Shown here piece by piece: positions 8,761-16,519 of a stretch of 20,060 nt of DNA. Numbering within the stretch: the first letter of the stretch is position 1; every line of letters begins with the position of its first letter. The DNA is from DYGX01 sp035325905 (GTDB taxonomy: Bacteria; Chloroflexota; Anaerolineae; Aggregatilineales; Aggregatilineaceae), in NCBI GenBank assembly GCA_035325905.1, contig DAOKYY010000072.1:1-20060 (forward strand), read 5' to 3'. The notes under the pieces are model-generated. The model ran no database searches and was not told the DNA's origin. It saw only the letters and a program-made list of their open reading frames with translations. Position numbers and translations under genes: made by a program.

Positions 8761-9617
8761 TGCTTGAAGCCAGAAATCTTCATTATGCCTATGTCATTGA
8801 CCAGCCGGTGCTGCACGGCGTCAGCCTGCGCGTGCCTTCGAACACGGTCGCGTATCTGCTGGGGCACAACGGCTGCGGCAAGACCACGCTGCTCGAGATT
8901 CTGGGCGGGGTCCGCGCGCCGCAGCGCGGCGAGGTGCTGCTGGACGGCGCCGACATCCACGCGCTGCCCTCGCACCGGCGCGCCCAGCGGGTCGGGCTGG
9001 TGCCGCAGCTTCACACGCCTGTTTTCGCCTACACGGTGCGCGAGCTGATCCTGATGGGGCGGACGCCGTACCTCAAGCTGCTCGGCACGCCGGGCCGCGC
9101 CGATTACGAAGTGGTGGACGAGGCGATCGAGCAGGTTGGGCTGGCGCACCTGCGCCACCGCGCCTACACCGAGCTGTCGGGCGGCGAGCGCCAGCTCGCC
9201 ATGATCGCGCGCGGGCTGGCGCAGCAGACCGACATCCTGCTGCTCGACGAGCCGACCGCGCACCTCGACCCGCGCAACCAGCGGCTGGTGCTCGAAACGG
9301 TCGTCGCGCTGGCCGAGCGTAGCGTCTCGTTCGTGATCTCGTCGCACAACCCGAACAGCGCGCTGCTCTACGCCCGGCAGGTGATCGTCATGAAAGGCGG
9401 GCGGATCGTGGCCGATGGCTCGCCAGCGGAGGTGTTGACCGAAGACACGCTGACCCACGCCTACGATATGCCGGTCGAGGTGATTTACAGCGCGGACCGC
9501 GTCGCGCGGGCGGTGATGCCACGCCGGAGCAATGGCTTCGACGCGAGCAACAGCGCGAAAGCCGGTGCGCATATCGGCGGCGCGAACGGCACCGACTCGT
9601 TCGCTGGGGTAGGCTAG
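8751..9617 (+). CDS. FecE-like ABC importer ATPase
   Basis: A 288-residue cytoplasmic ATPase that powers the importer. Walker A GHNGCGKTT is at residues 38-46, the Q-loop in LVPQL (about residue 86), the ABC signature LSGGERQ at 142-148, Walker B LLLDEPTAHLD at 163-173 and the switch histidine in SSHNPN (about 199). The YTVRELILMGRTPY segment after the Q-loop is typical of the FecE/BtuD group. The C-terminal 50 residues after the family core are polar and Ser/Gly/Asn-rich and may be disordered. The gene overlaps the permease by 10 bases. In-frame ATGs at 8757 and 8760 are alternative starts; all give the same domain. Confidence 0.93.
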   Translation: MEMMLEARNLHYAYVIDQPVLHGVSLRVPSNTVAYLLGHNGCGKTTLLEILGGVRAPQRGEVLLDGADIHALPSHRRAQRVGLVPQLHTPVFAYTVRELILMGRTPYLKLLGTPGRADYEVVDEAIEQVGLAHLRHRAYTELSGGERQLAMIARGLAQQTDILLLDEPTAHLDPRNQRLVLETVVALAERSVSFVISSHNPNSALLYARQVIVMKGGRIVADGSPAEVLTEDTLTHAYDMPVEVIYSADRVARAVMPRRSNGFDASNSAKAGAHIGGANGTDSFAGVG

Positions 9618-9631
9618 GCGCATCCCGGCGC

Positions 9632-9661
9632 TTGATTGTCCGCCCCGAACGTGGGACAATC
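9632..9661 (+). promoter_or_regulatory. Promoter embedded in an inverted repeat, ahead of the EamA gene
   Basis: TTGATT (9632-9637), a 17-base spacer and GACAAT (9655-9660) resemble a sigma70 promoter. The same bases form a perfect 8-base inverted repeat, GATTGTCC (9634-9641) and GGACAATC (9654-9661), with a 12-base loop. It could be an operator, or a stem-loop ending the ABC operon at 9617; no T-run follows, so a regulatory site is favoured slightly. Confidence 0.5.
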
Positions 9662-9698
9662 GCGCGCGTCCGTCTGAGTTTTCCCTGAGGTCAATCGG

Positions 9699-10649
9699 AT
9701 GACGACAGAACAGGCCCGCGCGCGCCGGGTGGATGCCGCGATCCCGACCTGGCCGCCTTACGCGGCGCTCGCGCTCGGCGTCTTCGCCGTCTCGACCGCC
9801 GCGATCTTCATCCGGCTGGCGCAGAGCGACGACGCGCCTTCGCTGGTGCTGGCGGCGGTGCGGATGAGCGTCGCGGCGCTGGCGCTGACGCCGGTCGTGC
9901 TGCTGCGCCACCGGGCGGAGCTACGCCGCATCGCCTTCGACGACCTGAAATGGGCGCTGGTCGCGGGGGTCGTGCTTGGCGTGCACTTCGCAACATGGAT
10001 TTCATCGCTGGAATACACTGCCGTCGTCAACAGCGTGACCATCGTCACGACCGCGCCGCTGTGGGTCGCGCTGGCCTCGCCGCTGGTGCTGAAAGAAGCG
10101 ATCAGCCGGCGCACGGCGGTCGGGATCGCGGTCGCGCTGGGCGGCGGCCTGATCGTCGGGCTGAGCGGCGAGGCGGGCGCCCCGCCCACGCGTCACGATC
10201 CGCTGTTGGGCAACGGGCTGGCGCTGGTCGGGGCGTGGGCGGCGGCGATCTATTTCCTGCTGGGGCGGCGGCTGCGCGCGCGGCTGAGCGTGATGGTGTA
10301 CATCTGGCTGGTGTATGGCACGGCGGCGATCCTGCTGGTCGGCGTGGTCGCGCTGGCGGGCCAGCCGGTCGCCGGGTTCGGCGCGGAGACGTACCTGTGG
10401 ATGGTGCTGCTTGGCCTGGTGCCGCAGTTAATCGGGCACTCGTCGCTGAATTTCGCGCTCGGCTATTTCCCGGCGGCGTATGTCAGCCTGGTGGTGCTGG
10501 GCGAGCCGATCGGCAGCGGCCTGCTGGCGATCTTCTTCCTGAGCGAATGGCCGGTCCCGCTGCAACTGGCCGGGACGGCGCTGGTGCTGATCGGGATCGC
10601 GCTCGCCACGCTGGAACGGCCGGTGGAAAAACGGGCGGGCGCGCGCTAA
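9699..10649 (+). CDS. EamA/DMT-family transporter
   Basis: A 316-residue inner-membrane protein with about ten hydrophobic segments arranged as two EamA repeats, the layout of drug/metabolite transporters (RhaT, YdcZ and amino-acid exporters belong here). The first repeat holds FIRLAQSDDAPSLVLAAVRM and the loop WISSLEYTAVVNSVTIVTTAPLW, the usual five-helix half. The second ends in ALGYFPAAYVSLVVLGEPIGSGLLA, the family's conserved E-P-(I/V) region. GAGG lies about 9 bases before the ATG. It probably exports or exchanges a small metabolite, but the family does not predict substrate. The next gene begins 38 bases downstream with no terminator between, so co-transcription with the Tat-like gene is likely. 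Confidence 0.92.
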   Translation: MTTEQARARRVDAAIPTWPPYAALALGVFAVSTAAIFIRLAQSDDAPSLVLAAVRMSVAALALTPVVLLRHRAELRRIAFDDLKWALVAGVVLGVHFATWISSLEYTAVVNSVTIVTTAPLWVALASPLVLKEAISRRTAVGIAVALGGGLIVGLSGEAGAPPTRHDPLLGNGLALVGAWAAAIYFLLGRRLRARLSVMVYIWLVYGTAAILLVGVVALAGQPVAGFGAETYLWMVLLGLVPQLIGHSSLNFALGYFPAAYVSLVVLGEPIGSGLLAIFFLSEWPVPLQLAGTALVLIGIALATLERPVEKRAGAR

Positions 10650-10687
10650 AGTAGAGGGCGCGAGCGAGCCGATTGAGGAAGTCGTGG

Positions 10688-11131
10688 ATGGACGGGATTT
10701 TTGGCGTTGGCATCACGGAAATGATCATCATCGCGCTGGTGCTGTTCGTCGTCGGCGGGCCGGAGAACACGGCCAAATGGGCGCGGCAGGCCGGGCGTTT
10801 TGTGCGCCAGATGCGCGAGATGTGGGCCGAGTTCATGAAGGACATCGAGAGCGAGCTAGGACCTGAAGGCAAGGAATTGATGGACGTGACGCGCGAGCTG
10901 GGGCAGGGCGCGGCAGACCTGCGCCGCTCGACCTCGCCGCGCCGCCTACTCTCGGAATCGGCCCGCGCGATGGACGCGCTGGTCCGCGACGACGCGCCGC
11001 CCGCCAGGCCAGCGGCGCCGGCCCCGGCCGCTGAGCCGTCCGCGCTAGAATCGCCCGCGCCGGGCGGCGACACCCCCACCGAAGCCGCGACCCGCTATCG
11101 TGCGTGGCAGCCGCCCGGCGAGCAGTCGTAA
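10688..11131 (+). CDS. TatA/TatB-like twin-arginine translocase component
   Basis: A 147-residue protein with a short N-terminal membrane helix (about residues 7-20, TEMIIIALVLFVVGG), the Gly-Pro-Glu hinge (GPEN) and an amphipathic helix WARQAGRFVRQMREMWAEFMKDIESEL, the layout of TatA and TatB. Length and the long acidic/Ala-Pro tail fit TatB better than the shorter TatA. The start ATG 10688 has GAGGAA 7 bases upstream; an in-frame TTG at 10673 is less likely. No tatC or second tatA lies nearby, so the partner genes must be elsewhere. The usual FGPKRLP motif is altered here (VGGPENTAKWARQ), so assignment to A or B stays open. Confidence 0.82.
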   Translation: MDGIFGVGITEMIIIALVLFVVGGPENTAKWARQAGRFVRQMREMWAEFMKDIESELGPEGKELMDVTRELGQGAADLRRSTSPRRLLSESARAMDALVRDDAPPARPAAPAPAAEPSALESPAPGGDTPTEAATRYRAWQPPGEQS

Positions 11132-11193
11132 CCTCCGCGCTTTGCCGCATACTGACGATCATCCTCCGATTTGCGCCGAACGTCAGGTGGGGC

Positions 11194-11222
11194 TTGCACC
11201 TCCGGCGCGCCTGGCCTATACT
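11194..11222 (+). promoter_or_regulatory. Promoter of the GntR-type regulator
   Basis: TTGCAC (11194-11199), a 17-base spacer and TATACT (11217-11222) form a sigma70-like promoter with a strong -10. Predicted transcription start is about 11229, which gives a leader that begins with the palindrome at 11231-11254. Confidence 0.65.
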
Positions 11223-11230
11223 ATGCGCAA

Positions 11231-11254
11231 CGATCAAATTTATCTGATTGATCG
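11231..11254. promoter_or_regulatory. Palindrome just downstream of the start site: candidate operator
   Basis: CGATCAA (11231-11237) and TTGATCG (11248-11254) are perfect 7-base inverted arms around a 10-base AT-rich centre. The site lies between the -10 and the regulator's start codon, a position where a bound GntR-family dimer would block transcription. Autoregulation is inferred; no second copy was found upstream of korA. Confidence 0.55.
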
Positions 11255-11305
11255 GAGGATTTATCCGGTCGTCAGGTGCGGGGCAAGCGGCCCGCGCGAG
11301 TAGGT

Positions 11306-12043
11306 ATGGCTCCGGCTCCCGTTTTCTCCGATCTGCTGCGCTACATTATCGACCGCCAGCTCCAGCCGGGCGAGCGCCTGCCGACGATCACCGAGCTGAG
11401 CGCTGAGCTGGGCGTCAGCGTCGGCAAGCTCCGCGAGGAGCTGGAGGTCGCGCGCACGCTGGGGCTGGTGCAGGTCAAGCCGCGCACCGGCTCGCAGGTC
11501 CGCGCCTTCGATTTCGCGCCCGCCGCGACGCTCAGCGTGCTGTACGCCATCGGCCTCAACCCTACCTATTTCCACACCTTCGGCGACCTGCGCAAGCATC
11601 TGGAGCTGAGCTACTGGACCGAAGCGGTCGCCTGCCTGACCGAGGACGACATCGCGACGCTGCGCGGGCTGCTGGAGCGTGCCAGCGAAAAGCTGAACCA
11701 GCTTCCGATCGAGGTGCCGGTCGAGGAGCACGTCCGGCTGCACCTGACCTGCTTCCGCCACCTCGACAACCCGTTCGTGCAGGGGCTGCTGTCGGCCTAT
11801 TGGGCGGCCTACAAGGCGTTCGGCGTCGCGCTGCACGCGCCGCTGGCCTATCACCGCGAGGTGTGGGCTTATCACGCCCAGATGGTGGACTGCGTGGCGC
11901 GCGGTGATTTCGAGGGCGGGCGTCGCGCCTTGCAGGAGCATATGGAGCTGCTCAAGCACTCGCCCGACGCGGTCGAGCCGAAGCCCCGCTGGGACGACGG
12001 CGCGACCAAGCCCTACAGCTACCTATTCAGCATCTTTGAGTAG
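11306..12043 (+). CDS. GntR-family regulator with FadR-like C-terminal (FCD) domain
   Basis: A 245-residue transcription factor. The N-terminal winged helix covers about residues 5-65: FSDLLRYIIDRQLQPGERLP, then TELSAELGVSVGKLREELEVARTLGLV and the wing KPRTGSQV. The C-terminal helical domain (about 90-225) shows FCD features, including EEHVRLHLTCFRHLDNPFV and YHREVWAYHAQMVDCVARGDFEGGRRALQEHM, where spaced histidines usually bind a metal beside the acid ligand. FCD regulators commonly sense carboxylic acids. I prefer ATG 11306; a GTG at 11276 in the same frame would add ten residues and has GGAGGA 16 bases upstream, so the start is unsettled. It lies 204 bases ahead of korA and could control that operon; the metabolite may be a 2-oxoacid or dicarboxylate (inference). 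Confidence 0.88.
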   Translation: MAPAPVFSDLLRYIIDRQLQPGERLPTITELSAELGVSVGKLREELEVARTLGLVQVKPRTGSQVRAFDFAPAATLSVLYAIGLNPTYFHTFGDLRKHLELSYWTEAVACLTEDDIATLRGLLERASEKLNQLPIEVPVEEHVRLHLTCFRHLDNPFVQGLLSAYWAAYKAFGVALHAPLAYHREVWAYHAQMVDCVARGDFEGGRRALQEHMELLKHSPDAVEPKPRWDDGATKPYSYLFSIFE

Positions 12044-12247
12044 CATGATTGGCCGTGTCCTGGGGTAGACCATCTCGACGGAGCGAGACAAGCGGGAAAA
12101 GGTGGCGCGTATCGAGCCGGAAGCCAGCCAAATCGAACCCCTCACTCAACCCATACTTAGTGCGTTGACGGAGCAGGACGCCTGAACTCGAACGACCAAG
12201 CACAAGCTAGCGCGCCGCCCTTAGCCGCGCAGGAGTGAAAATCGCTG

Positions 12248-14080
12248 ATGAGCACGATCGAAACTGTACCGCTGGAAGATATGCTGGCCGCAAAACCGTC
12301 AGTGGTCAATGACTTCCAGATCATGATCGCTACCGTGAACGGCTCCGGCAGCCAGACGGCCAACACCGTCCTGCTGCGGGCGATGTTCCGCATGGGCATT
12401 CCGGTGAGCGGCAAAAACATCTTTCCGTCAAATATCCAGGGCCTCCCCACCTGGTTCACCATCCGCTTGAGCAAAGAGGGTTACATCGCCCGGCGCGAGG
12501 ATTATCACGTCCTGGTCGCCATGAACCAGCAGACGATTGCCGACGACATCGCCAACCTGGCGCCCGGCGGCGCGTGCTATTATCCCGAAGAATGGGCGAT
12601 CAAGCAGGACCGCGAAGACATCGTCTACTACCCGATGCCAGTCAAGGCCCTAACCGACGCCGCCGAGGTGCCTGCCAACCTGACGTCGTACATTGCCAAC
12701 ATGGTCTATGTCGGCGTGCTGGCGTCGCTGCTGAACATCGACCTGGCGCTGATCGAGGGCGCGCTGAATTTCCACTTCAACAACAAGCCCAAGCCCGTCC
12801 AGATGAATATGAAGGTCGTCAACGCGGCTTTCGAGTGGGCGCAGGACAACCTCGCCAAGCGCGATCCGTACGCCGTCGAGCCGATGGACGGCACCGAGGG
12901 GCTGCTGCTGATGGATGGCAATTCTGCGGCGGCGCTCGGCGCGGTCTTCGGCGGCGTGACCTTCTCGGCGTGGTACCCGATCACGCCCTCGACCAGCCTG
13001 ATCGACGCGCTGCGCGAGGACCTCGCCAAATATCGCACCGACCCGGAAACCGGGCAGGCGACCTACGCGGTGATCCAGGCCGAAGACGAGATCGGCGCGA
13101 TCGGCATGGTGATCGGCGCGGGCTGGGCCGGGGCGCGGGCCATGACGGCCACCTCTGGCCCCGGCATCTCGCTGATGACCGAGTTCGCCGGTATGGCGTA
13201 TTACGCCGAGGTGCCCGCCGTGATCTGGGATGTGCAGCGCATGGGGCCGAGCACTGGCCTGCCGACGCGCACGTCGCAGGGCGACGTGCTGACGACCTAC
13301 CTGCTCGGTCACGGCGATACCCGCCATGTCGTGCTGCTGCCCGGCAACATGCCCGAGATCTTCGAGTTTGGCTGGCGCGCCTTTGACCTGGCCGAGCGCC
13401 TGCAAACGCTGATCTTCGTGTTGAGCGACCTCGACCTGGGGATGAACCTGTGGATGAGCGAGCCGTTTCAATATCCTGACGCGCCGATGGATCGCGGCAA
13501 GGTGCTGACCGCCGAGGACATCGAGCGCGCGGGGCGCTTCGCGCGGTATGAAGACGCGGACGGCGACGGGATCGGCTATCGCACGCTGCCGGGGATCGAT
13601 CACCCGCTGGGCGCGTACTTCGCGCGCGGGACCGGCCACAACGCACGCGCCGTTTACAGCGAGCGCCCGGACGACTGGGTGGCGAACATGGCGCGGCTGG
13701 GCCGCAAGTGGGACACGGCGCGCGGTCTGGTTCCGGCGCCGGTGGTGGACCGCGCCGGGGGCGCGGCGGTCGGTCTGATCGCTTACGGCTCGACCGACGC
13801 CTGCGTGGTCGAGGCGCGCGACCGGCTGCGCGCGCGCGGGATCGAAACCAGCTATCTGCGCCTGCGCGCGCTGCCGCTGAACGACACCACCCGCGAGTTC
13901 ATTGCCCAACACGATCGCATTTACGTCGTCGAGAACAACACTGACGGCCAGATGGCGAGCATCCTGCACATGGAATATCCCGATCTGGCCCCGCGCATTC
14001 ACTCGCTGGCATATTCCGACGGCTTGCCCCTGTCGCCGCGCTGGCTGACGGGCGCCGTTGCAGAACAGGAAGGTCGCTAA
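12248..14080 (+). CDS. korA: 2-oxoacid:ferredoxin oxidoreductase, fused gamma-alpha subunit (KorA type)
   Basis: A 610-residue subunit of a CoA-dependent, ferredoxin-linked enzyme that interconverts a 2-oxoacid and an acyl-CoA. Residues about 22-200 form the gamma domain (VNGSGSQTANTVLLRAMFRMG, KNIFPSNIQGLPTWFTIRL). Residues about 215-420 form the alpha pyrimidine-binding domain (GNSAAALGAVFGGVTFSAWYPITPSTSL, AEDEIGAIGMVIGAGWAGARAMTATSGPG). Residues about 490-605 form the C-terminal alpha domain (GLIAYGSTDACVVEARDRL). The fused gamma-alpha arrangement is that of mycobacterial KorA and other two-subunit enzymes. AGGAGTGA precedes the ATG at a longish spacing. korB follows after two bases. 2-oxoglutarate is the likeliest substrate because sucCD lie next door, but pyruvate or a branched-chain acid cannot be excluded from sequence. 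Confidence 0.93.
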   Translation: MSTIETVPLEDMLAAKPSVVNDFQIMIATVNGSGSQTANTVLLRAMFRMGIPVSGKNIFPSNIQGLPTWFTIRLSKEGYIARREDYHVLVAMNQQTIADDIANLAPGGACYYPEEWAIKQDREDIVYYPMPVKALTDAAEVPANLTSYIANMVYVGVLASLLNIDLALIEGALNFHFNNKPKPVQMNMKVVNAAFEWAQDNLAKRDPYAVEPMDGTEGLLLMDGNSAAALGAVFGGVTFSAWYPITPSTSLIDALREDLAKYRTDPETGQATYAVIQAEDEIGAIGMVIGAGWAGARAMTATSGPGISLMTEFAGMAYYAEVPAVIWDVQRMGPSTGLPTRTSQGDVLTTYLLGHGDTRHVVLLPGNMPEIFEFGWRAFDLAERLQTLIFVLSDLDLGMNLWMSEPFQYPDAPMDRGKVLTAEDIERAGRFARYEDADGDGIGYRTLPGIDHPLGAYFARGTGHNARAVYSERPDDWVANMARLGRKWDTARGLVPAPVVDRAGGAAVGLIAYGSTDACVVEARDRLRARGIETSYLRLRALPLNDTTREFIAQHDRIYVVENNTDGQMASILHMEYPDLAPRIHSLAYSDGLPLSPRWLTGAVAEQEGR

Positions 14081-14082
14081 TC

Positions 14083-15126
14083 ATGGCGGTCAATGCACGC
14101 GTCAACGAAATCGGCCTCAGCCGCAACGATTACAAGGGCGGCGTCTCGACCCTGTGCCAGGGCTGCGGCCACAACTCGATCTCGAACCAGATCATCGCCG
14201 TCGCTTACGAGATGTCGATTGACCCGCACCAGGTGATCAAGCTGAGCGGGATCGGCTGCTCCAGCAAGTCACCGGCCTATTTCCTGAACCGCTCGCACGG
14301 CTTTAACTCGCTGCACGGGCGGATGCCCGCGATTGCTACCGGCGCGACGACCGTCAACCGCGAACTGATCGCGATCGGCGTCAGCGGCGACGGCGACACC
14401 GGCAGCATCGGCCTCGGCCAGTTCAAGCACATGGTGCGCCGCAACGTTCCGATTGTCTATATCGTCGAGAACAACGGCGTCTACGGGCTGACGAAGGGCC
14501 AGTTTTCCGCGACGGCGGACTACGGCCAGCAGCTCAAGTACGCCGGGGTCAACGAGCTGCCGCCGATCGACATCTGCCTTGAGGCGCTGGCGGCGGATGC
14601 CTCGTTCGTGGCGCGCTCGTTCGCGGGAGACTCCAAGCAAGTGCGCGAGCTGCTGAAGGCCGCGATTGTGCACCGGGGCACCGCCGTGCTGGATATCATC
14701 AGCCCCTGCGTGACGTTCAACAACCACGAGGATTCCACCAAGAGCTACGCTTACGGCAAGGCCAAGCAGGAGCCGCTGCATGACATTACGTTCATCCCGG
14801 AATACGAGGAGATCGTGATCGAGGACCAGGAGCCGGGCAGCACGCGCACGGTCCAGCTCTATGACGGCTCGCACCTGATGCTCAAGGCGCTCGACCCGGC
14901 CCAGCACGACCCGACCGACAAGCTGGCGGCGCTCCGCCTGCTGGAAGAGGCGCGCGCGCAGCAGTTGTTCATCACCGGGCTGATCTACGTGGACGAGAAC
15001 CGTCCGACGCTGCCGGAAGTCAGCCGGCTGGTCGAGACGCCGCTGGTGCATCTGCCCGAAGAGAAGCTGCGCCCGCCGCGCGACGTGCTGGACGAGATCG
15101 TCCGCCACCTGACCTGCTGCGATTAA
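14083..15126 (+). CDS. korB: 2-oxoacid:ferredoxin oxidoreductase beta subunit (KorB type)
   Basis: A 347-residue subunit that binds thiamine diphosphate and a [4Fe-4S] cluster. The TPP motif runs from GDGDTGSIGLGQFKH (residues 102-116) to IVENNGVYGLTKGQ (127-140). Four cysteines at the family positions, Cys25 and Cys28 (LCQGCGH), Cys59 (GIGCSSK) and Cys209 (SPCVTF), would hold the cluster. The first 230 residues are the conserved core and the tail is a C-terminal extension common in the two-subunit class. AGGAAGG lies about 9 bases ahead of the ATG, and the gene begins two bases after korA stops, so the subunits are co-translated. A terminator follows. No dedicated ferredoxin gene is adjacent, so the electron partner is encoded elsewhere. 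Confidence 0.94.
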   Translation: MAVNARVNEIGLSRNDYKGGVSTLCQGCGHNSISNQIIAVAYEMSIDPHQVIKLSGIGCSSKSPAYFLNRSHGFNSLHGRMPAIATGATTVNRELIAIGVSGDGDTGSIGLGQFKHMVRRNVPIVYIVENNGVYGLTKGQFSATADYGQQLKYAGVNELPPIDICLEALAADASFVARSFAGDSKQVRELLKAAIVHRGTAVLDIISPCVTFNNHEDSTKSYAYGKAKQEPLHDITFIPEYEEIVIEDQEPGSTRTVQLYDGSHLMLKALDPAQHDPTDKLAALRLLEEARAQQLFITGLIYVDENRPTLPEVSRLVETPLVHLPEEKLRPPRDVLDEIVRHLTCCD

Positions 15127-15140
15127 ACAGAACGCGGTAA

Positions 15141-15235
15141 AGAGCAGCGAGAAGCAGCGGAGAGCAAAACTGCCCCGCTGCTTTTTGCTGTTTCTAAGCT
15201 GTTTTTCTCTACTTTGAGTTGTTCCTTGCTGCTCT
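15141..15235 (+). repeat. Nested inverted-repeat region after korB
   Basis: AGAGCAGC (15141-15148) and GCTGCTCT (15228-15235) are outer arms around the terminator hairpin at 15152-15183. The left part is almost all purine with near 10-base repeats (aagagcagcg, agaagcagcg); the right part is pyrimidine-rich with repeated gctg(c/t)tt units. The strand asymmetry is striking and more extensive than a terminator needs. Confidence 0.6.
15152..15186 (+). terminator. Intrinsic terminator of the korAB operon
   Basis: AAGCAGCGG (15152-15160) pairs perfectly with CCGCTGCTT (15175-15183) across a 14-base loop and runs into TTTTT (15182-15186). It begins 26 bases after the korB stop and separates korAB from the sucCD promoter. 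Confidence 0.8.
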
Positions 15236-15264
15236 CAGCTATCGTGAAGAATCGCGCAGGCGTT

Positions 15265-15292
15265 TTGTCCGGCCCTGGCGCGGTGCTATACT
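15265..15292 (+). promoter_or_regulatory. Promoter of sucCD
   Basis: TTGTCC (15265-15270), a 16-base spacer and TATACT (15287-15292) form a good sigma70-like promoter. The expected start near 15299 leaves a leader of about 60 bases before the GTG at 15361, and rules out the in-frame ATG at 15298 as a practical start. Confidence 0.7.
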
Positions 15293-15360
15293 TCTGAATG
15301 GGCCGCGCGAGCGGCAGACTCCCCTGTATTAGACTTGTGGTCCGTTCTGGAGGCCGCCCA

Positions 15361-16506
15361 GTGAATCTGCACGAGTATCAATCGAAGTTACGCTTCGCCG
15401 AATTCGGCATCCCCATTCCCCGTGGCAAAGTCGCTCATGATCCGCAACAGGTGTATGAGATCGCCAAAGAGCTGGGCGGGCCGGTGGTGATCAAGGCCCA
15501 GGTCCTGACCGGCGGGCGCGGCAAGGCGGGCGGCGTCAAGCTGGCGCAGACGCCGGAAGAAGCCCAGCAGCGCGCCGACGCGATCCTGGGGATGATGATC
15601 AAGGGGCACAAGGTGCTCAAAGTCCTGGTCGATCCCGCTTCCCAGATTAAGACGGAGATCTACCTGGGTGTGACCAACGACCGCGCCGCGCGCAAGCCGC
15701 TGATCATGGCGAGCGCCGAGGGCGGGATGGACATCGAGGAAGTCAACCGCGTCTCGCCGGAGAAGATCATCCGCGCGCATATCGACCCGTTCCTTGACCT
15801 GCGCGATTACCAGATTCGCAATCTGGCATATGGGATCGACCTGCCGCGTGACCTGTGGAAGCAGTTTATGCACATTGCCCGCGCGCTGTACCGCTGCTAC
15901 GTCGAGAGCGACGCGACGCTGGCCGAGATCAACCCGCTGATCATCGACGGCGACGGCAACCTGCTGGCGGTCGACGGCAAAATGTCGATTGACGACAACG
16001 CGCTCTACCGTCACCCGGACCTGGCCGAGATGCGCGATACCAGCGCCGAGCCACCCGCCGAGACCGAAGCCCGCGCCGCCGGTCTGAGCTACGTCAAGCT
16101 CGACGGCGAGATCGGCTGCATGGTCAACGGGGCAGGGCTGGCGATGGCGACGATGGATATGACGCAGCTATTCGGCGGCTCCCCGGCCAATTTCCTCGAC
16201 ATCGGCGGCGGCGCGCGGGCCGACAAGGTCGCCGCTGCGCTGCGCATCATCGCCAGCGACCCGAACGTCAAGGCGATCCTGGTCAACATTTTCGGCGGGA
16301 TCACGCGCGCCGACGAGGTAGCGCGGGGCATTCTGGAGGCGCTGGACGAGGTGAAGATCGACCTGCCGCTGGTCGTGCGGCTGGTCGGCACCAACGAGGA
16401 CGAGGCGCACGCGATCATGGCCGAGGCCGCGCTGCCGAACATGGTCAGCGCGACGAGCCTGGCGGACGCGGCGCGCAAAGCGGTTGCCGCCGCGCAGGGC
16501 GCGTGA
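15361..16506 (+). CDS. sucC: Succinate-CoA ligase [ADP/GDP-forming] beta subunit
   Basis: A 381-residue beta subunit of succinyl-CoA synthetase, which makes ATP or GTP from succinyl-CoA in the TCA cycle or runs in reverse. It has an N-terminal ATP-grasp domain (NLHEYQSKL, then VVIKAQVLTGGRGKAGGVKLA at about 43-62) and the C-terminal domain with GLAMATMDMTQLFGG and NIFGGITRADEVARGI. The start is GTG 15361: it gives the canonical NLHEYQ beginning and has GGAGG 7 bases upstream. Starting at the in-frame ATG 15298 would add 21 residues foreign to the family and lies on the predicted transcription start. sucD follows 13 bases after the stop. Length fits the usual 380-400. Confidence 0.96.
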   Translation: MNLHEYQSKLRFAEFGIPIPRGKVAHDPQQVYEIAKELGGPVVIKAQVLTGGRGKAGGVKLAQTPEEAQQRADAILGMMIKGHKVLKVLVDPASQIKTEIYLGVTNDRAARKPLIMASAEGGMDIEEVNRVSPEKIIRAHIDPFLDLRDYQIRNLAYGIDLPRDLWKQFMHIARALYRCYVESDATLAEINPLIIDGDGNLLAVDGKMSIDDNALYRHPDLAEMRDTSAEPPAETEARAAGLSYVKLDGEIGCMVNGAGLAMATMDMTQLFGGSPANFLDIGGGARADKVAAALRIIASDPNVKAILVNIFGGITRADEVARGILEALDEVKIDLPLVVRLVGTNEDEAHAIMAEAALPNMVSATSLADAARKAVAAAQGA

Positions 16507-16519
16507 GAGGGACGAGACG

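Noticed and set aside
8586..9911. Long minus-strand frame opposite the ABC ATPase
   Set aside because: Shadow frame: the plus strand has complete Walker A, signature and Walker B motifs.
11181..11278. CGTCAGGTG direct repeat (11181-11189 and 11270-11278)
   Set aside because: Nine bases twice near a promoter can arise by chance in this composition, and it is not placed symmetrically around the promoter or dyad.
12073..12088. Small hairpin TCTCG/CGAGA between the GntR-type gene and korA
   Set aside because: Only 5 bp, no T-run, and nothing else marks it as a terminator or riboswitch.
15298..15360. ATG 15298 as the sucC start
   Set aside because: It coincides with the predicted transcription start and adds 21 non-family residues; GTG 15361 gives the canonical NLHEYQ start behind GGAGG.
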